Origin: an uncultured Lachnospiraceae bacterium
GTDB lineage: Bacteria; Bacillota; Clostridia; Lachnospirales; Lachnospiraceae
Assembly (NCBI GenBank): GCA_934320845.1
Contig: CAKRFU010000003.1
Span: 62,001 to 126,000, forward strand
Direction: 5' to 3'
Length of the DNA: 64,000 nucleotides
Position numbers and translations under genes: made by a program. The first letter of the stretch is position 1; every line of letters begins with the position of its first letter. The notes under the pieces were generated by a model. That model was not told where the DNA came from. It saw only the letters and a list, made by a program, of their open reading frames with translations, and did not search any database. Positions 7,311-15,735 of this stretch are shown in pieces.

Positions 7311-9064
7311 GAAAAATATCGGTTGTTGTGGGAATATCAATAGAAAGAATGTGAACAGGGCTGCAATTTATATAAGACTTAGCAGAAAGGACAAAGAAAA
7401 TACAGGTTTTTACAGTGAAAGCATTTACAATCAGAGCAAAATTATAAATGAGTATATAGAAAATTATAATAAGGTGAACATGGACAGTATTTTGATTTGT
7501 GATATTTACATTGATGATGGCTGCAGCGGTCAGAATTTTGACAGACCGGAGTTTAAAAGAATGATATATGATATAGAAGATAATGATATAAATTGTATAG
7601 TCGTAAAAGATTTATCGAGAATAGGCAGAGATTATATAGAGGTTGGCAGATTTCTGAAATGTTATTTGAGAAAAAGGAGAATAAGGCTGATATCAATTGC
7701 CGATGATTATGACACTAAAAAGGATACAGACATTTTTCAGACGCAGATGTATATTCAGATGAAAAGCATAATAAATGATGAATATTCGAGGGATATATCA
7801 GTGAAGGTAAGGTCTCAGCTTTATGCAAGTATGAAAAAGGGAAACTATGTTGGTGCATTTGCTCCATACGGATATAAAAAATCATATAAAGATAAGAATA
7901 AACTTATACCTGATATGGAAGTGACAGATACAATAAAGGATATATTTTGTTTGAGAAGTCAGGGATATTCCCTAAAAGAAATTGCAGATTATTTAAATGC
8001 CAAAAAAGTTTTGACACCATTTGAACTTAGGAAAAAAAATAAGGAAAAATTCAGGACACCGTTTCAAAAAAAGGATATATTATCGGAGAAAAAGGGAAAA
8101 TGGTATCCGCAGACAGTAAGCAGAATACTGAGCAATGAAATATATGCAGGAGTTTTAGCGCAGGGAAAAAACAGAAAAATAAACTATAAATTATGCAAAA
8201 CAGTGAAAGAGGACAGAGAAAAATGGATTGTATGTGAAAAGAAAGAACTGGCTGTCATAGAAAATGAATTGTATATGAAAGTAAATAAAAAATAGAGGTA
8301 AAATTGTTTTGAACAGATATTGTGCGGGCATATATGCAAGGCTTTCGGTAAGAGGATGCGAAAAAAAGGCACAGTCGATAAAAAACCAGATTATGATATG
8401 TAAGGATTATATCAAAGTTAATAACGACATAACATTAAAAGAATGTTACAGTGATTATGGAAAAAGCGGAATGAATTTTGAAAGACCTGAATTTAAAAGA
8501 ATGTATAAAGACATTGTTTCGGGGGAGATAAATTGTGTGATAGTAAAGGATTTATCTCGTTTTGGAAGAAACCACATTGATGTCGGAGAATATATCCAGA
8601 AGATGTTTCCTGTTTTGGGTGTGCGTTTTATATCAGTAACTGACGGATATGATTCTCTCTATGATATATATGGAAGGAAGGAATTCAGCGTCAATTTAAA
8701 AAATCTTGTGAATGAACTTTATGCGGCAGATATATCGGTTAAGGTGAAAAATGCAAAAGAAATAAAGCGACGAGAGGGAAATTATCTTGGCAGTGTTGCT
8801 CCCTATGGTTTTAAGATAGTCTATGAAAAAGGTATAAGAATTTTAAAAGAGGAAGAAAAGTCTTATGAGGTGGTATGTTTTATAGGGAGAATGAAAAGAG
8901 AAGGAAAAAACATAAGGGAAATTGCAGAAATTCTTTATGATAAGAATATAAATCCGCCTGGAGAATATTTAAAAAGTGGGAAGATTGTTGACAAAAATGC
9001 AAAAAAATGGTGCGAAAGTTCAATAAGAAAAATTTTAAGCAATAAGAAAATTAACACAAGGGGG
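7299..9064 (+). mobile_element. 1,766-bp intervening element carrying two serine recombinases, inserted in the subtilase gene
   Basis: The boundaries follow from three facts. The subtilase Asp motif is broken at 7298 and continues at 9065. The element ends in perfect 9-bp inverted repeats (TTGTGTTAA at 7302-7310, TTAACACAA at 9051-9059). G-runs of five and six bases sit at the two junctions. Deleting 7299-9064 leaves four G and the frame ...IIDSGIDYFHPTF. The element encodes only recombinases 2 and 3; there is no cargo, transfer or replication gene. Layout matches skin-type elements that split sporulation genes and are removed by serine recombinases, but is much smaller than the classical ones. 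Whether it is still active, and when, is inference. Confidence 0.82.
7351..8295 (+). CDS. Serine recombinase 2 (inside the element, no zinc ribbon)
   Basis: 314 residues if started at GTG 7351; upstream the frame is open and continuous with the subtilase start at 6967. The ribosome site for 7351 is weak (GAAAG at 7342-7346), so translation as a fusion with the protease N-terminus is possible. Catalytic domain: AAIYIRLSRKDKE with nucleophile Ser, IDDGCSGQNFDRPEFKRM, IVVKDLSRIGRDYIEVG. PF07508 domain: FAPYGYKKSYKDKNKL, YSLKEIADYLN, VSRILSNEIYAGVLAQGK. It stops soon after that domain, without the Cys-rich ribbon and coiled coil of large serine integrases. It is followed 13 bases later by recombinase 3, a clear paralogue, so the pair may act as a heteromer. 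Confidence 0.85.
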   Translation: MNRAAIYIRLSRKDKENTGFYSESIYNQSKIINEYIENYNKVNMDSILICDIYIDDGCSGQNFDRPEFKRMIYDIEDNDINCIVVKDLSRIGRDYIEVGRFLKCYLRKRRIRLISIADDYDTKKDTDIFQTQMYIQMKSIINDEYSRDISVKVRSQLYASMKKGNYVGAFAPYGYKKSYKDKNKLIPDMEVTDTIKDIFCLRSQGYSLKEIADYLNAKKVLTPFELRKKNKEKFRTPFQKKDILSEKKGKWYPQTVSRILSNEIYAGVLAQGKNRKINYKLCKTVKEDREKWIVCEKKELAVIENELYMKVNKK

Positions 9065-9070
9065 GATTGA
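8309..9070 (+). CDS. Serine recombinase 3 (short; stop codon lies in the attachment core)
   Basis: 253 residues from TTG 8309, with AGAGGT (8294-8299) 9 bases upstream. Motifs: AGIYARLSVRG with the catalytic Ser, YGKSGMNFERPEFKRM and VIVKDLSRFGRNHIDVGEYI, all with the expected Arg residues; then VAPYGFKIVYEKG and SSIRKILSNKKINTRGD of the PF07508 region. It is very short and has no zinc ribbon. The last codons run through the right att site and the TGA stop (9068-9070) uses a base from the host subtilase. In the predicted excised circle the frame would instead end at a TAA three codons further on. So excision would change the protein tail slightly without destroying the gene. Confidence 0.83.
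   Translation: MNRYCAGIYARLSVRGCEKKAQSIKNQIMICKDYIKVNNDITLKECYSDYGKSGMNFERPEFKRMYKDIVSGEINCVIVKDLSRFGRNHIDVGEYIQKMFPVLGVRFISVTDGYDSLYDIYGRKEFSVNLKNLVNELYAADISVKVKNAKEIKRREGNYLGSVAPYGFKIVYEKGIRILKEEEKSYEVVCFIGRMKREGKNIREIAEILYDKNINPPGEYLKSGKIVDKNAKKWCESSIRKILSNKKINTRGD
9051..9065 (+). other. Right attachment site (attR) of the subtilase-interrupting element
   Basis: TTAACACAA (9051-9059) is followed by six G (9060-9065) and then host sequence ATTGATTATTTTCATCC, which encodes I-D-Y-F-H-P of the subtilase. The inferred crossover GG is 9063-9064. The joined element ends would give TTAACACAA, an 8-base G-rich centre, then TTGTGTTAA: a palindrome centred exactly on GG. Confidence 0.75.
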
Positions 9071-10391
9071 TTATTTTCATCCCACATTCAGGGATGTAGA
9101 CGGAAAAACAAGAATACTTTATCTGTGGAACCAGAATATTGAAGGTGAGATGGCAGAGGGGAGAGAACCTTTGGGATATGGATACGGTGCACAGTATGAC
9201 AGTTTGGATATAAACAATGCCTTAGATACCGGAAACCGGAGGTTTGCGGAAATGCTCGTACCGGCAAGTGACGGTCTTAGCGGTCATGGAACGGCGGTAG
9301 CATCAATAGCTGCAGGAAGCAGAAGCGGGCAGTCAGGCGGCATTGCATACGAAAGTGAAATTATAGCGGTTGCACTTAAAAGAACAGGGGGGAGCGACGG
9401 TGGGTACACAAGAACAATCGATATTATGGAAGGAATTGATTATGTGCTTAGAAAAGCCATAGAATTAAATATGCCGATTGTTATAAATTTGAGTTTTGGA
9501 ACAAATGAGGGTGCTCACGACGGAAATACATTGTTTGAAAATTATATTACCGATATAAACGGAATATGGAAGAATATAGTGGTAGTGGCTGCCGGAAATG
9601 AGGGGGATTCAAGGCATCATGTTAGAACAAATGTCAGCGGGGAAGGTAACAGGACGGAATTTGCGATAGGTGATAATGAGAGAAGTATAAGATTGTTTGT
9701 ATGGAAATATTTTCAGGATGAGTTTGAACTATATTTAAATACACCATCAGGAAAACGGATAAATATTTCAAATGATGTTACGCTGAGTTCACAGAGGGAA
9801 AATATCGAGAGTGTATTGGTTATGCCGACGCCATACACATCAAAACAGCTTGTTGAGGTGTCGATAAGTCCGGGAAACAATGAAACTTATGTGATTTCTG
9901 GCATATGGAGCATAGAATTTATGGTTACGGGAAATATAAAATGCGGAATTGTGGATATGTGGCTGCCTACTATAGAGGCAATCGGTTTGTCAACGGGATT
10001 TTTAAGACCGTCACCCGATACAACTGTGACAATACCTGCTACGGCGAGAAAAGTGCTTTCTGTCGGAGCATTCAATCAGACGGACGGCAGCATGGCACCG
10101 TTTTCGGGCAGAGGTTATACAGCGGATGGACGGCTTGTACCACTTATAGCTGCATCTGGGGTTGACGTACAGACAGCAGGATATGGCGGTGGATATGTGA
10201 GAAAAACGGGCACATCATTTGCAGCACCGAAAGTGTCGGGATATGCTGCGCGTATCATGGAGTGGGGGATTGTCAGAAAAAATGACGAGAATATGTACGG
10301 TGAAAAGCTTATTGCGTATATGACAAGATATGCAGTCGGAATAGAGGGGGAAGAAATGCCTGGAATAAGACAGGGATGGGGTCTTATTTAG
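9065..10391 (+). CDS. 3' part of the Csp-type subtilase gene (His and Ser motifs)
   Basis: Continues the protease broken at 7298. From 9066 the frame reads IDYFHPTFRDVDGKTRILYL and so on, then GHGTAVASIAAG (catalytic His, codon 9285), VVVAAGNEGDS (oxyanion Asn) and TGTSFAAPKVSG (catalytic Ser, codon 10215). In the rejoined 552-residue protein these are Asp109, His185 and Ser495. Between the Asn and Ser motifs lies a ~130-residue insertion (RLFVWKYFQDEFELYLNTP...) typical of the Csp jelly-roll domain. As it stands the fragment has no good start of its own; an ATG at 9150 lacks a proper ribosome site and would miss the Asp motif, so no active protease should be made unless the element leaves. 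Confidence 0.88.
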
Positions 10392-10464
10392 CTGTAAAAT
10401 GTTGTAAAATAAGTAAATAAAATGTGAATTTTTTTTGTTAAGAAAAAAAACGCTCTCTATTATA

Positions 10465-10492
10465 TTGCTTTTTTCGACCAATTGTATATAAT
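10465..10492 (+). promoter_or_regulatory. Probable promoter of pckA
   Basis: TTGCTT (10465-10470) and TATAAT (10487-10492) with a 16-base spacer, about 110 bases before the gene. No hairpin terminator is visible between the subtilase end and this site. Confidence 0.45.
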
Positions 10493-10517
10493 TATTTATG
10501 TAGGTTAAAGTCTGTAT

Positions 10518-10560
10518 TGTGATATAAATGTACCGATTTATTTATGTGTATAGTATCACA
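10518..10560 (+). promoter_or_regulatory. Inverted repeat in the pckA leader
   Basis: TGTGATA (10518-10524) and TATCACA (10554-10560) are perfect 7-bp complements separated by 29 bases, downstream of the probable promoter. The TGTGA half-sites recall Rex or CRP/FNR-family operators, but the spacing is too wide for a single dimer site. It may be a pair of half-sites or an RNA stem. Confidence 0.3.
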
Positions 10561-10600
10561 TTATGGATTTAAGTAAATTTTAAGAAAAGAGGTTAAAAAG

Positions 10601-12205
10601 ATGGCAAACATTGATTTAAGTAAGTATGGCATTACAGGAACTACAGAGATCGTGCACAACCCTTCTTATGAGACATTATATGAGGAAGAGACAAAAGCAG
10701 GTCTTGAAGGATATGAAGTTGGTCAGGAGAGTGAACTTGGTGCAGTTAACGTAATGACAGGTATTTATACAGGTCGTTCACCTAAAGACAAGTATATCGT
10801 TGTTGATGAGAACTCAAAAGACACTGTATGGTGGACAACAGACGAGTACAAGAACGATAACCATCCAATGACAGAAGATACATGGGCAGTTGTTAAGGAT
10901 ATCGCTAAGAAAGAGCTCTGCAACAAGAAGCTTTTCGTAGTAGATGCTTTCTGTGGAGCAAACAAAGATACTCGTATGGCTATCCGTTTTATCGTTGAAG
11001 TTGCATGGCAGGCACATTTCGTTACTAACATGTTCATCAAACCTTCAGCAGAAGAACTTGAGAACTTCGAGCCTGATTTCGTAGTTTACAATGCATCAAA
11101 AGCAAAAGTTGAGAACTTCAAAGAGTTAGGACTTAACTCTGAAACTTGTGTAGCATTCAACATCACAAGCAAAGAGCAGGTTATCATCAATACATGGTAC
11201 GGCGGAGAGATGAAGAAAGGTATGTTCTCTATGATGAACTACTTCCTTCCACTTAACGGAATGGCTTCTATGCATTGCTCAGCAAATACTGACTTAAATG
11301 GTGAGAATACAGCAATTTTCTTTGGTCTTTCAGGAACAGGTAAGACAACACTTTCAACAGACCCTAAGAGACTTCTTATCGGTGATGATGAGCACGGCTG
11401 GGATGACAATGGAGTATTCAACTTTGAAGGTGGATGCTACGCTAAGGTTATCAACCTTGACAAAGAGTCAGAGCCTGACATTTACAATGCTATCAAGAGA
11501 AACGCTCTTCTTGAGAACGTTACACTTGACAAAGATGGAAAGATTGACTTTGATGACAAGAGCGTAACAGAGAATACACGTGTTTCTTATCCTATCGATC
11601 ACATTAAGAACATTGTTCGTCCTATTTCTTCAGCACCGGCTGCAAAGAATGTTATCTTCCTTTCAGCAGATGCATTTGGAGTACTTCCTCCTGTATCTAT
11701 TCTTTCACCGGAGCAGACACAGTACTATTTCCTTTCAGGATTTACAGCTAAGCTTGCAGGTACAGAGCGTGGAATCACAGAGCCAACACCTACATTCTCA
11801 GCTTGCTTCGGACAGGCATTCCTTGAGCTTCATCCAACAAAATATGCTGCAGAGCTTGTTAAGAAGATGGAGAAGAGTGGAGCTAAGGCTTATCTCGTAA
11901 ACACAGGATGGAATGGAACAGGAAAGCGTATTTCTATCAAAGATACTCGTGGAATCATTGATGCTATCCTCAACGGAGACATCAACAAAGCTCCAACAAA
12001 GACTATTCCTGTATTCAATTTTGAAGTACCAACAGAGCTTAATGGCGTAGACACAGGTATCCTCGATCCTCGTGACACATATGCTGATGTTTCTGAGTGG
12101 GAAAAGAAAGCTGATGATCTTGCAGACAGATTTATCAAAAACTTCGCTAAATACGAAGGAAACGATGCTGGTAAAGCTTTAGTAGCAGCAGGCCCACAGA
12201 AATAA
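10601..12205 (+). CDS. pckA: Phosphoenolpyruvate carboxykinase (ATP)
   Basis: 534 residues, full length for the ATP-dependent family. It interconverts oxaloacetate and PEP plus CO2; in anaerobic fermenters it often runs toward oxaloacetate and makes ATP. Visible motifs: [11 protein letters not shown] near the N-terminus, [12 protein letters not shown], the P-loop GLSGTGKTT (residues 242-250), the metal-site segment LIGDDEHGW, and [15 protein letters not shown] lies before the ATG at a normal distance. Codon choice differs from neighbours: many AAC, GAC, TTC and CGT codons instead of AT-ending ones, which indicates very high expression. It stands alone between a leader with its own promoter and a strong terminator. 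Confidence 0.97.
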   Translation: MANIDLSKYGITGTTEIVHNPSYETLYEEETKAGLEGYEVGQESELGAVNVMTGIYTGRSPKDKYIVVDENSKDTVWWTTDEYKNDNHPMTEDTWAVVKDIAKKELCNKKLFVVDAFCGANKDTRMAIRFIVEVAWQAHFVTNMFIKPSAEELENFEPDFVVYNASKAKVENFKELGLNSETCVAFNITSKEQVIINTWYGGEMKKGMFSMMNYFLPLNGMASMHCSANTDLNGENTAIFFGLSGTGKTTLSTDPKRLLIGDDEHGWDDNGVFNFEGGCYAKVINLDKESEPDIYNAIKRNALLENVTLDKDGKIDFDDKSVTENTRVSYPIDHIKNIVRPISSAPAAKNVIFLSADAFGVLPPVSILSPEQTQYYFLSGFTAKLAGTERGITEPTPTFSACFGQAFLELHPTKYAAELVKKMEKSGAKAYLVNTGWNGTGKRISIKDTRGIIDAILNGDINKAPTKTIPVFNFEVPTELNGVDTGILDPRDTYADVSEWEKKADDLADRFIKNFAKYEGNDAGKALVAAGPQK

Positions 12206-12232
12206 TTTGAAATTTAATTAAGCAGAAGAGTG

Positions 12233-12274
12233 ACCCCATGGTTATATTTAACACAAGATATGTAACCATGGGGT
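12233..12274 (+). terminator. Terminator of pckA
   Basis: A 12-bp perfect stem, ACCCCATGGTTA (12233-12244) and TAACCATGGGGT (12263-12274), loop of 18 bases. The following tract is only moderately T-rich (TATAACTTTAC). Confidence 0.65.
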
Positions 12275-12324
12275 TATAACTTTACAAAAGTGTAAAATAT
12301 GATATGAAAAGGGAGTTGGTTAGA

Positions 12325-14031
12325 GTGTTAAAAAAACTTGACAAAATGAAAATTGGGCAGCGTTTAAAAGAATCTTTTAGACATGTAATTATAGTCTTTA
12401 TGGTTTTATTGATTATCATAGTAATAGCTATGGTATATATAGTAAAAGATTACTCAAAAGTATTAGACAAATATGCTTATCCTCAGGGAGACATAGCAAT
12501 GGCTATGAACTATTCGGCTGAAGTACGTTCTTCAACAAGAGGTACTGTTGGTTATGATTCTGACGAATACATAAATCAGATGAAAGAGCAGCATGAGGAA
12601 GCTATTAAGAATTTTGATGCAAAAATAGAAGATATTCGTACAACGATGGTCACAAAAGAGAGCAAAGAATGCATGAGTGCCATTGATAAAGCATGGAAAG
12701 AATACAAACAGATTGATGAAACTGTTATAGAAAAAGGAGCAACAACAGATGATACAAAGTCATTGGAGGCACAGAAAATGATGTTTGATGAGTTGGCTCC
12801 AAAATATGAAGCTTTAGATAAGACTCTAAAGAATTTGATGTCAGTTAATGTATCCAAAGGCAATACAGAAAGAGTTAAAATTGAGGTTGTGCTGATTGTA
12901 CTCATAGTGATTATAGTTATTGTCTGCGTAATTGTAGCAGTTTACTCAACGAGGCTTGCAGTGAAGATATCAAATGGTATAGAAAAACCATTAAATGAGT
13001 TGGGTGAGAGATTTATTACTTTTGCCAAAGGCGATTTAGATTCGCCTATGCCTGTTGTCGAAACGGAAGATGAGATAGCGGAACTTGTCAAGAGCGTAGA
13101 AGATATGGCAAAAAGGATACATATAATTATAGAAGATACAGGAAGAATGTTGAATGAGATGGCAGGTGGAAATTTTGCTGTTTCAACTGAATATGAAGAA
13201 CAGTATACAGGAGCATTTAATGCATTGCTTCTTGGAATGAGACATATGAATCGCCAGATAGATTCAACTATAAAAGGTGTAAATGACGCATCTGAGCAGG
13301 TGCTTGCGGGTTCGGAAAACCTTGCTCAGGCATCGCAGTCTGTAGCAGAAGGAGCAACGGATCAGGCGGCAGCGGTAGAGGAATTGCAGGCCACTATTGA
13401 TGAATTGAGTAATGGAATAAGAGCTACAGCAGATGAACTTGACGAATCTTACAAAGAGGCATACAAATATGCAGAACTTGCGGAGCATAGCCGTACGGAT
13501 ATGACAGCTATGATGACATCAATGCAGCGAATTAGTGAGACATCTGAAAAGATTGGTGATATTATTGCACAGATTGAGGATATAGCAAGTCAGACAAATC
13601 TATTGTCATTGAACGCATCTATAGAGGCTGCAAGAGCAGGTGAGGCAGGAAAAGGCTTTGCGGTTGTTGCGGATCAGATTCGTAATCTTGCAGAGCAAAG
13701 TGCACAGTCAGCAGTTGATTCAAAAGCACTTATTGAAGCATCTGTTCATGAAGTTGATGAAGGTGACAGAAATGCAACGAGGGTTTCAGAATCATTGAAC
13801 GAAGTGGTTGTGGGTGTACATACCGTTGCAGAAAATGCAAAGAAGATGAAAGCGATATCCCTTAATCAGGCAGAGAGTATGGATCAGGCAGATTTAGCAA
13901 CAGCTAAAATTGCAGAGATTGTACAGAACAACTCAGCAGCAGCACAGGAAACATCAGCTACAAGCGAAGAACTTACAGCACAGGCAACTGCTCTTAGCGG
14001 ACTTGTATCTAAATTTAGGTTAAGAGATTAA
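12325..14031 (+). CDS. Methyl-accepting chemotaxis protein with extracytoplasmic helical sensor
   Basis: About 568 residues from GTG 12325, which has GGGAG 10 bases upstream; an in-frame ATG at 12304 lacks an SD and remains an alternative. Transmembrane helix 1 is at about 20-40, followed by a ~145-residue helical sensor region of the four-helix-bundle (4HB/CHASE3-like) kind, helix 2 at about 187-207, HAMP to about 265, then a long signalling coiled coil. The hairpin tip [31 protein letters not shown] sequence starts near residue 414 and contacts CheA/CheW. There is no C-terminal NWETF tether. The ligand is unknown. It is monocistronic, ending at the terminator at 14127. Confidence 0.92.
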   Translation: MLKKLDKMKIGQRLKESFRHVIIVFMVLLIIIVIAMVYIVKDYSKVLDKYAYPQGDIAMAMNYSAEVRSSTRGTVGYDSDEYINQMKEQHEEAIKNFDAKIEDIRTTMVTKESKECMSAIDKAWKEYKQIDETVIEKGATTDDTKSLEAQKMMFDELAPKYEALDKTLKNLMSVNVSKGNTERVKIEVVLIVLIVIIVIVCVIVAVYSTRLAVKISNGIEKPLNELGERFITFAKGDLDSPMPVVETEDEIAELVKSVEDMAKRIHIIIEDTGRMLNEMAGGNFAVSTEYEEQYTGAFNALLLGMRHMNRQIDSTIKGVNDASEQVLAGSENLAQASQSVAEGATDQAAAVEELQATIDELSNGIRATADELDESYKEAYKYAELAEHSRTDMTAMMTSMQRISETSEKIGDIIAQIEDIASQTNLLSLNASIEAARAGEAGKGFAVVADQIRNLAEQSAQSAVDSKALIEASVHEVDEGDRNATRVSESLNEVVVGVHTVAENAKKMKAISLNQAESMDQADLATAKIAEIVQNNSAAAQETSATSEELTAQATALSGLVSKFRLRD

Positions 14032-14126
14032 AGATTGACAGGATAGATGATAAAAGTTGTCTAACAACAGTAAAATAACTTGTATACATAAAATTCAATG
14101 TTATACTATTGCTGTAACATAATAAT

Positions 14127-14161
14127 AAAAAAAGCATATATTTTAGGATATATGCTTTTTT
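14127..14161 (+). terminator. Rho-independent terminator between MCP and ZIP genes
   Basis: An A-run, stem GCATATA (14134-14140)/TATATGC (14149-14155) with 8-base loop, then TTTTTT. The A-run can pair with the T-run, so it may act in both directions. Confidence 0.75.
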
Positions 14162-14193
14162 ATCTTTGTATTAAATCAGCAGGGAGGAAAAAA

Positions 14194-14970
14194 GTGAATG
14201 AATTTATAATATTGGCGATTCCATTTTTGGGCACATCGCTTGGAGCAGCAATGGTATTTTTTTTGAAAAAGCAGATAGCACCAAAATTTGAAAAGTTTTT
14301 GCTTGGATTTGCGGCAGGTGTGATGATAGCGGCATCCGTCTGGTCACTTCTGATACCGTCAATAGAGATGGCAGAAAAGCAGAATACGATAGAGTGGTTT
14401 CCGGCGTTGATAGGTTTTATGTTTGGAATAGGATTTTTACTTTTATTAGATACGGTTATTCCGCATCTTCACCTTGAGAGTGATAAGCCTGAGGGACTGA
14501 AACTTGGCGCATCAAAAATGACGATGATGTTATTAGCCGTTACACTGCACAACATTCCCGAGGGGATGTCGGTAGGAGTTGCATTTGCAGGAGCAGCAAT
14601 GGAGGGGAGCGGGATTACAAAGGCGGCGGCACTTGCTTTGGCAGTTGGTATAGCAATACAGAATTTCCCGGAGGGTGCGATAATCTCAATGCCTTTGTGT
14701 AGTGAGGGTATAGGCAAAAAGAGAGCATTTTTCTATGGTGTAATGTCGGGAGTGGTAGAGCCTGTAGGTGGATTTATAACTATACTTATTGCCGGCAAAA
14801 TTTCTCCGATACTTCCGTATTTTCTTTCATTTGCCGCAGGAGCAATGCTGTATGTTGTCGTTGAGGAACTCATACCGGAGGCACAGAGGGGGGAGCACAG
14901 CAATATAGGAACAATAGGGACTGCATTTGGCTTTGCACTTATGATGGTGCTTGATGTAGCTTTGGGGTAA
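14194..14970 (+). CDS. ZIP-family divalent metal transporter
   Basis: 258 residues from GTG 14194 (GGGAGG at 14182-14187). An earlier in-frame ATG at 14098 would place the terminator hairpin inside the gene and is rejected. About eight hydrophobic segments. The two ZIP metal-site motifs are present: HNIPEG in helix IV (His119, Asn120, Glu123) and QNFPEG in helix V (Asn157, Glu160). A His-containing loop (PHLHLE) lies between helices III and IV, also typical. The family imports zinc, iron or other divalent cations into the cytoplasm; which metal cannot be read. No Fur/Zur-like box was evident in the short leader after the terminator. Confidence 0.9.
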   Translation: MNEFIILAIPFLGTSLGAAMVFFLKKQIAPKFEKFLLGFAAGVMIAASVWSLLIPSIEMAEKQNTIEWFPALIGFMFGIGFLLLLDTVIPHLHLESDKPEGLKLGASKMTMMLLAVTLHNIPEGMSVGVAFAGAAMEGSGITKAAALALAVGIAIQNFPEGAIISMPLCSEGIGKKRAFFYGVMSGVVEPVGGFITILIAGKISPILPYFLSFAAGAMLYVVVEELIPEAQRGEHSNIGTIGTAFGFALMMVLDVALG

Positions 14971-15069
14971 AAGATATTCATAAAAATAGAAAGCGGTACG
15001 ATATATATTAAAAGAAAACATATTTAGTGTAGTGTAAATAGGATATTAAAATGGGAGGTTTAAATTAAT

Positions 15070-15735
15070 ATGGAAGCTTTTAATATATCGGAAATATCAA
15101 AATTAAAAAATGATTTGTTAAATGAAAAGAAAATGTCAGGTGAAACAGAAAATAAAAAAACAGTTTTAGCTGATATATGGAAACAGGCTTTGGAGGATAT
15201 TTTAGACCCAACAAGCAAAATGTCGGAAGCTGAGGAAAAAGAATATCACAATAAGATAATTAGAAAATTAAGACAGGGACGCCGTTTGACAACAGAAGAA
15301 AAGAATTATCTTCAGATACATGACCCTGAAATGTACAAAGTTGCTCTCCGTGTGGAAATGAGCCGAAAAAGATTTGTTGAGCAGGTAAAACACTGTAAAT
15401 CAAAAGAGGAATTTCAGACATTGGTAAGCAACAGCATGAAAACCGTTGAACAAGACCCGATGAAAGAATATATACAGGCAGCTATATCATACGAAGCACA
15501 GAATATAAGAAAATCACCGTCGTATGCAGCACTGCCTGACACAAACCGAGAAGCAGAAGAAAAGAGAAAAAAGGGCAGGAAAGTAAGAAAATTAAAGGTT
15601 GATGAAGATAAAGAAAAAAACGAAGATAAAAAATCGCCACTGCCATCAGAAAATTATGGCAGTGACATGAAATTGGCTTCATTAAATATGACATTGAAGC
15701 CGGCGTTTGATAACTTTAGTCAGCATCGTGCTTAA
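15070..15735 (+). CDS. Unrecognised soluble protein, highly charged
   Basis: 221 residues from ATG 15070, GGGAGG about 10 bases upstream. I do not recognise the family. Residues 1-50 are helical and acidic; residues 60-130 have alternating charged helices (IIRKLRQGRRLTTEEKNYL, then MYKVALRVEMSRKRFVEQV) with a recurring 'LR.GrrLt.eE..YL...dP.mY' pattern also seen in small clostridial proteins near flagellar or secretion genes. Residues 170-205 are a low-complexity Lys/Glu linker. There is no signal peptide or membrane segment. It converges with the glycosidase gene and the two coding regions overlap tail to tail by 20 bases, with no room for a terminator between them. Confidence 0.7.
   Translation: MEAFNISEISKLKNDLLNEKKMSGETENKKTVLADIWKQALEDILDPTSKMSEAEEKEYHNKIIRKLRQGRRLTTEEKNYLQIHDPEMYKVALRVEMSRKRFVEQVKHCKSKEEFQTLVSNSMKTVEQDPMKEYIQAAISYEAQNIRKSPSYAALPDTNREAEEKRKKGRKVRKLKVDEDKEKNEDKKSPLPSENYGSDMKLASLNMTLKPAFDNFSQHRA

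Noticed and set aside
9150..10391. The 3' subtilase part as a complete independent protease gene starting at ATG 9150.
   Set aside because: It lacks the prodomain and the catalytic Asp motif, and the frame continues upstream through IDYFHPTF to the element junction.
14098..14193. A 32-residue N-terminal extension of the ZIP transporter.
   Set aside because: It would read through the terminator hairpin at 14127-14161; GTG 14194 has a proper GGGAGG.
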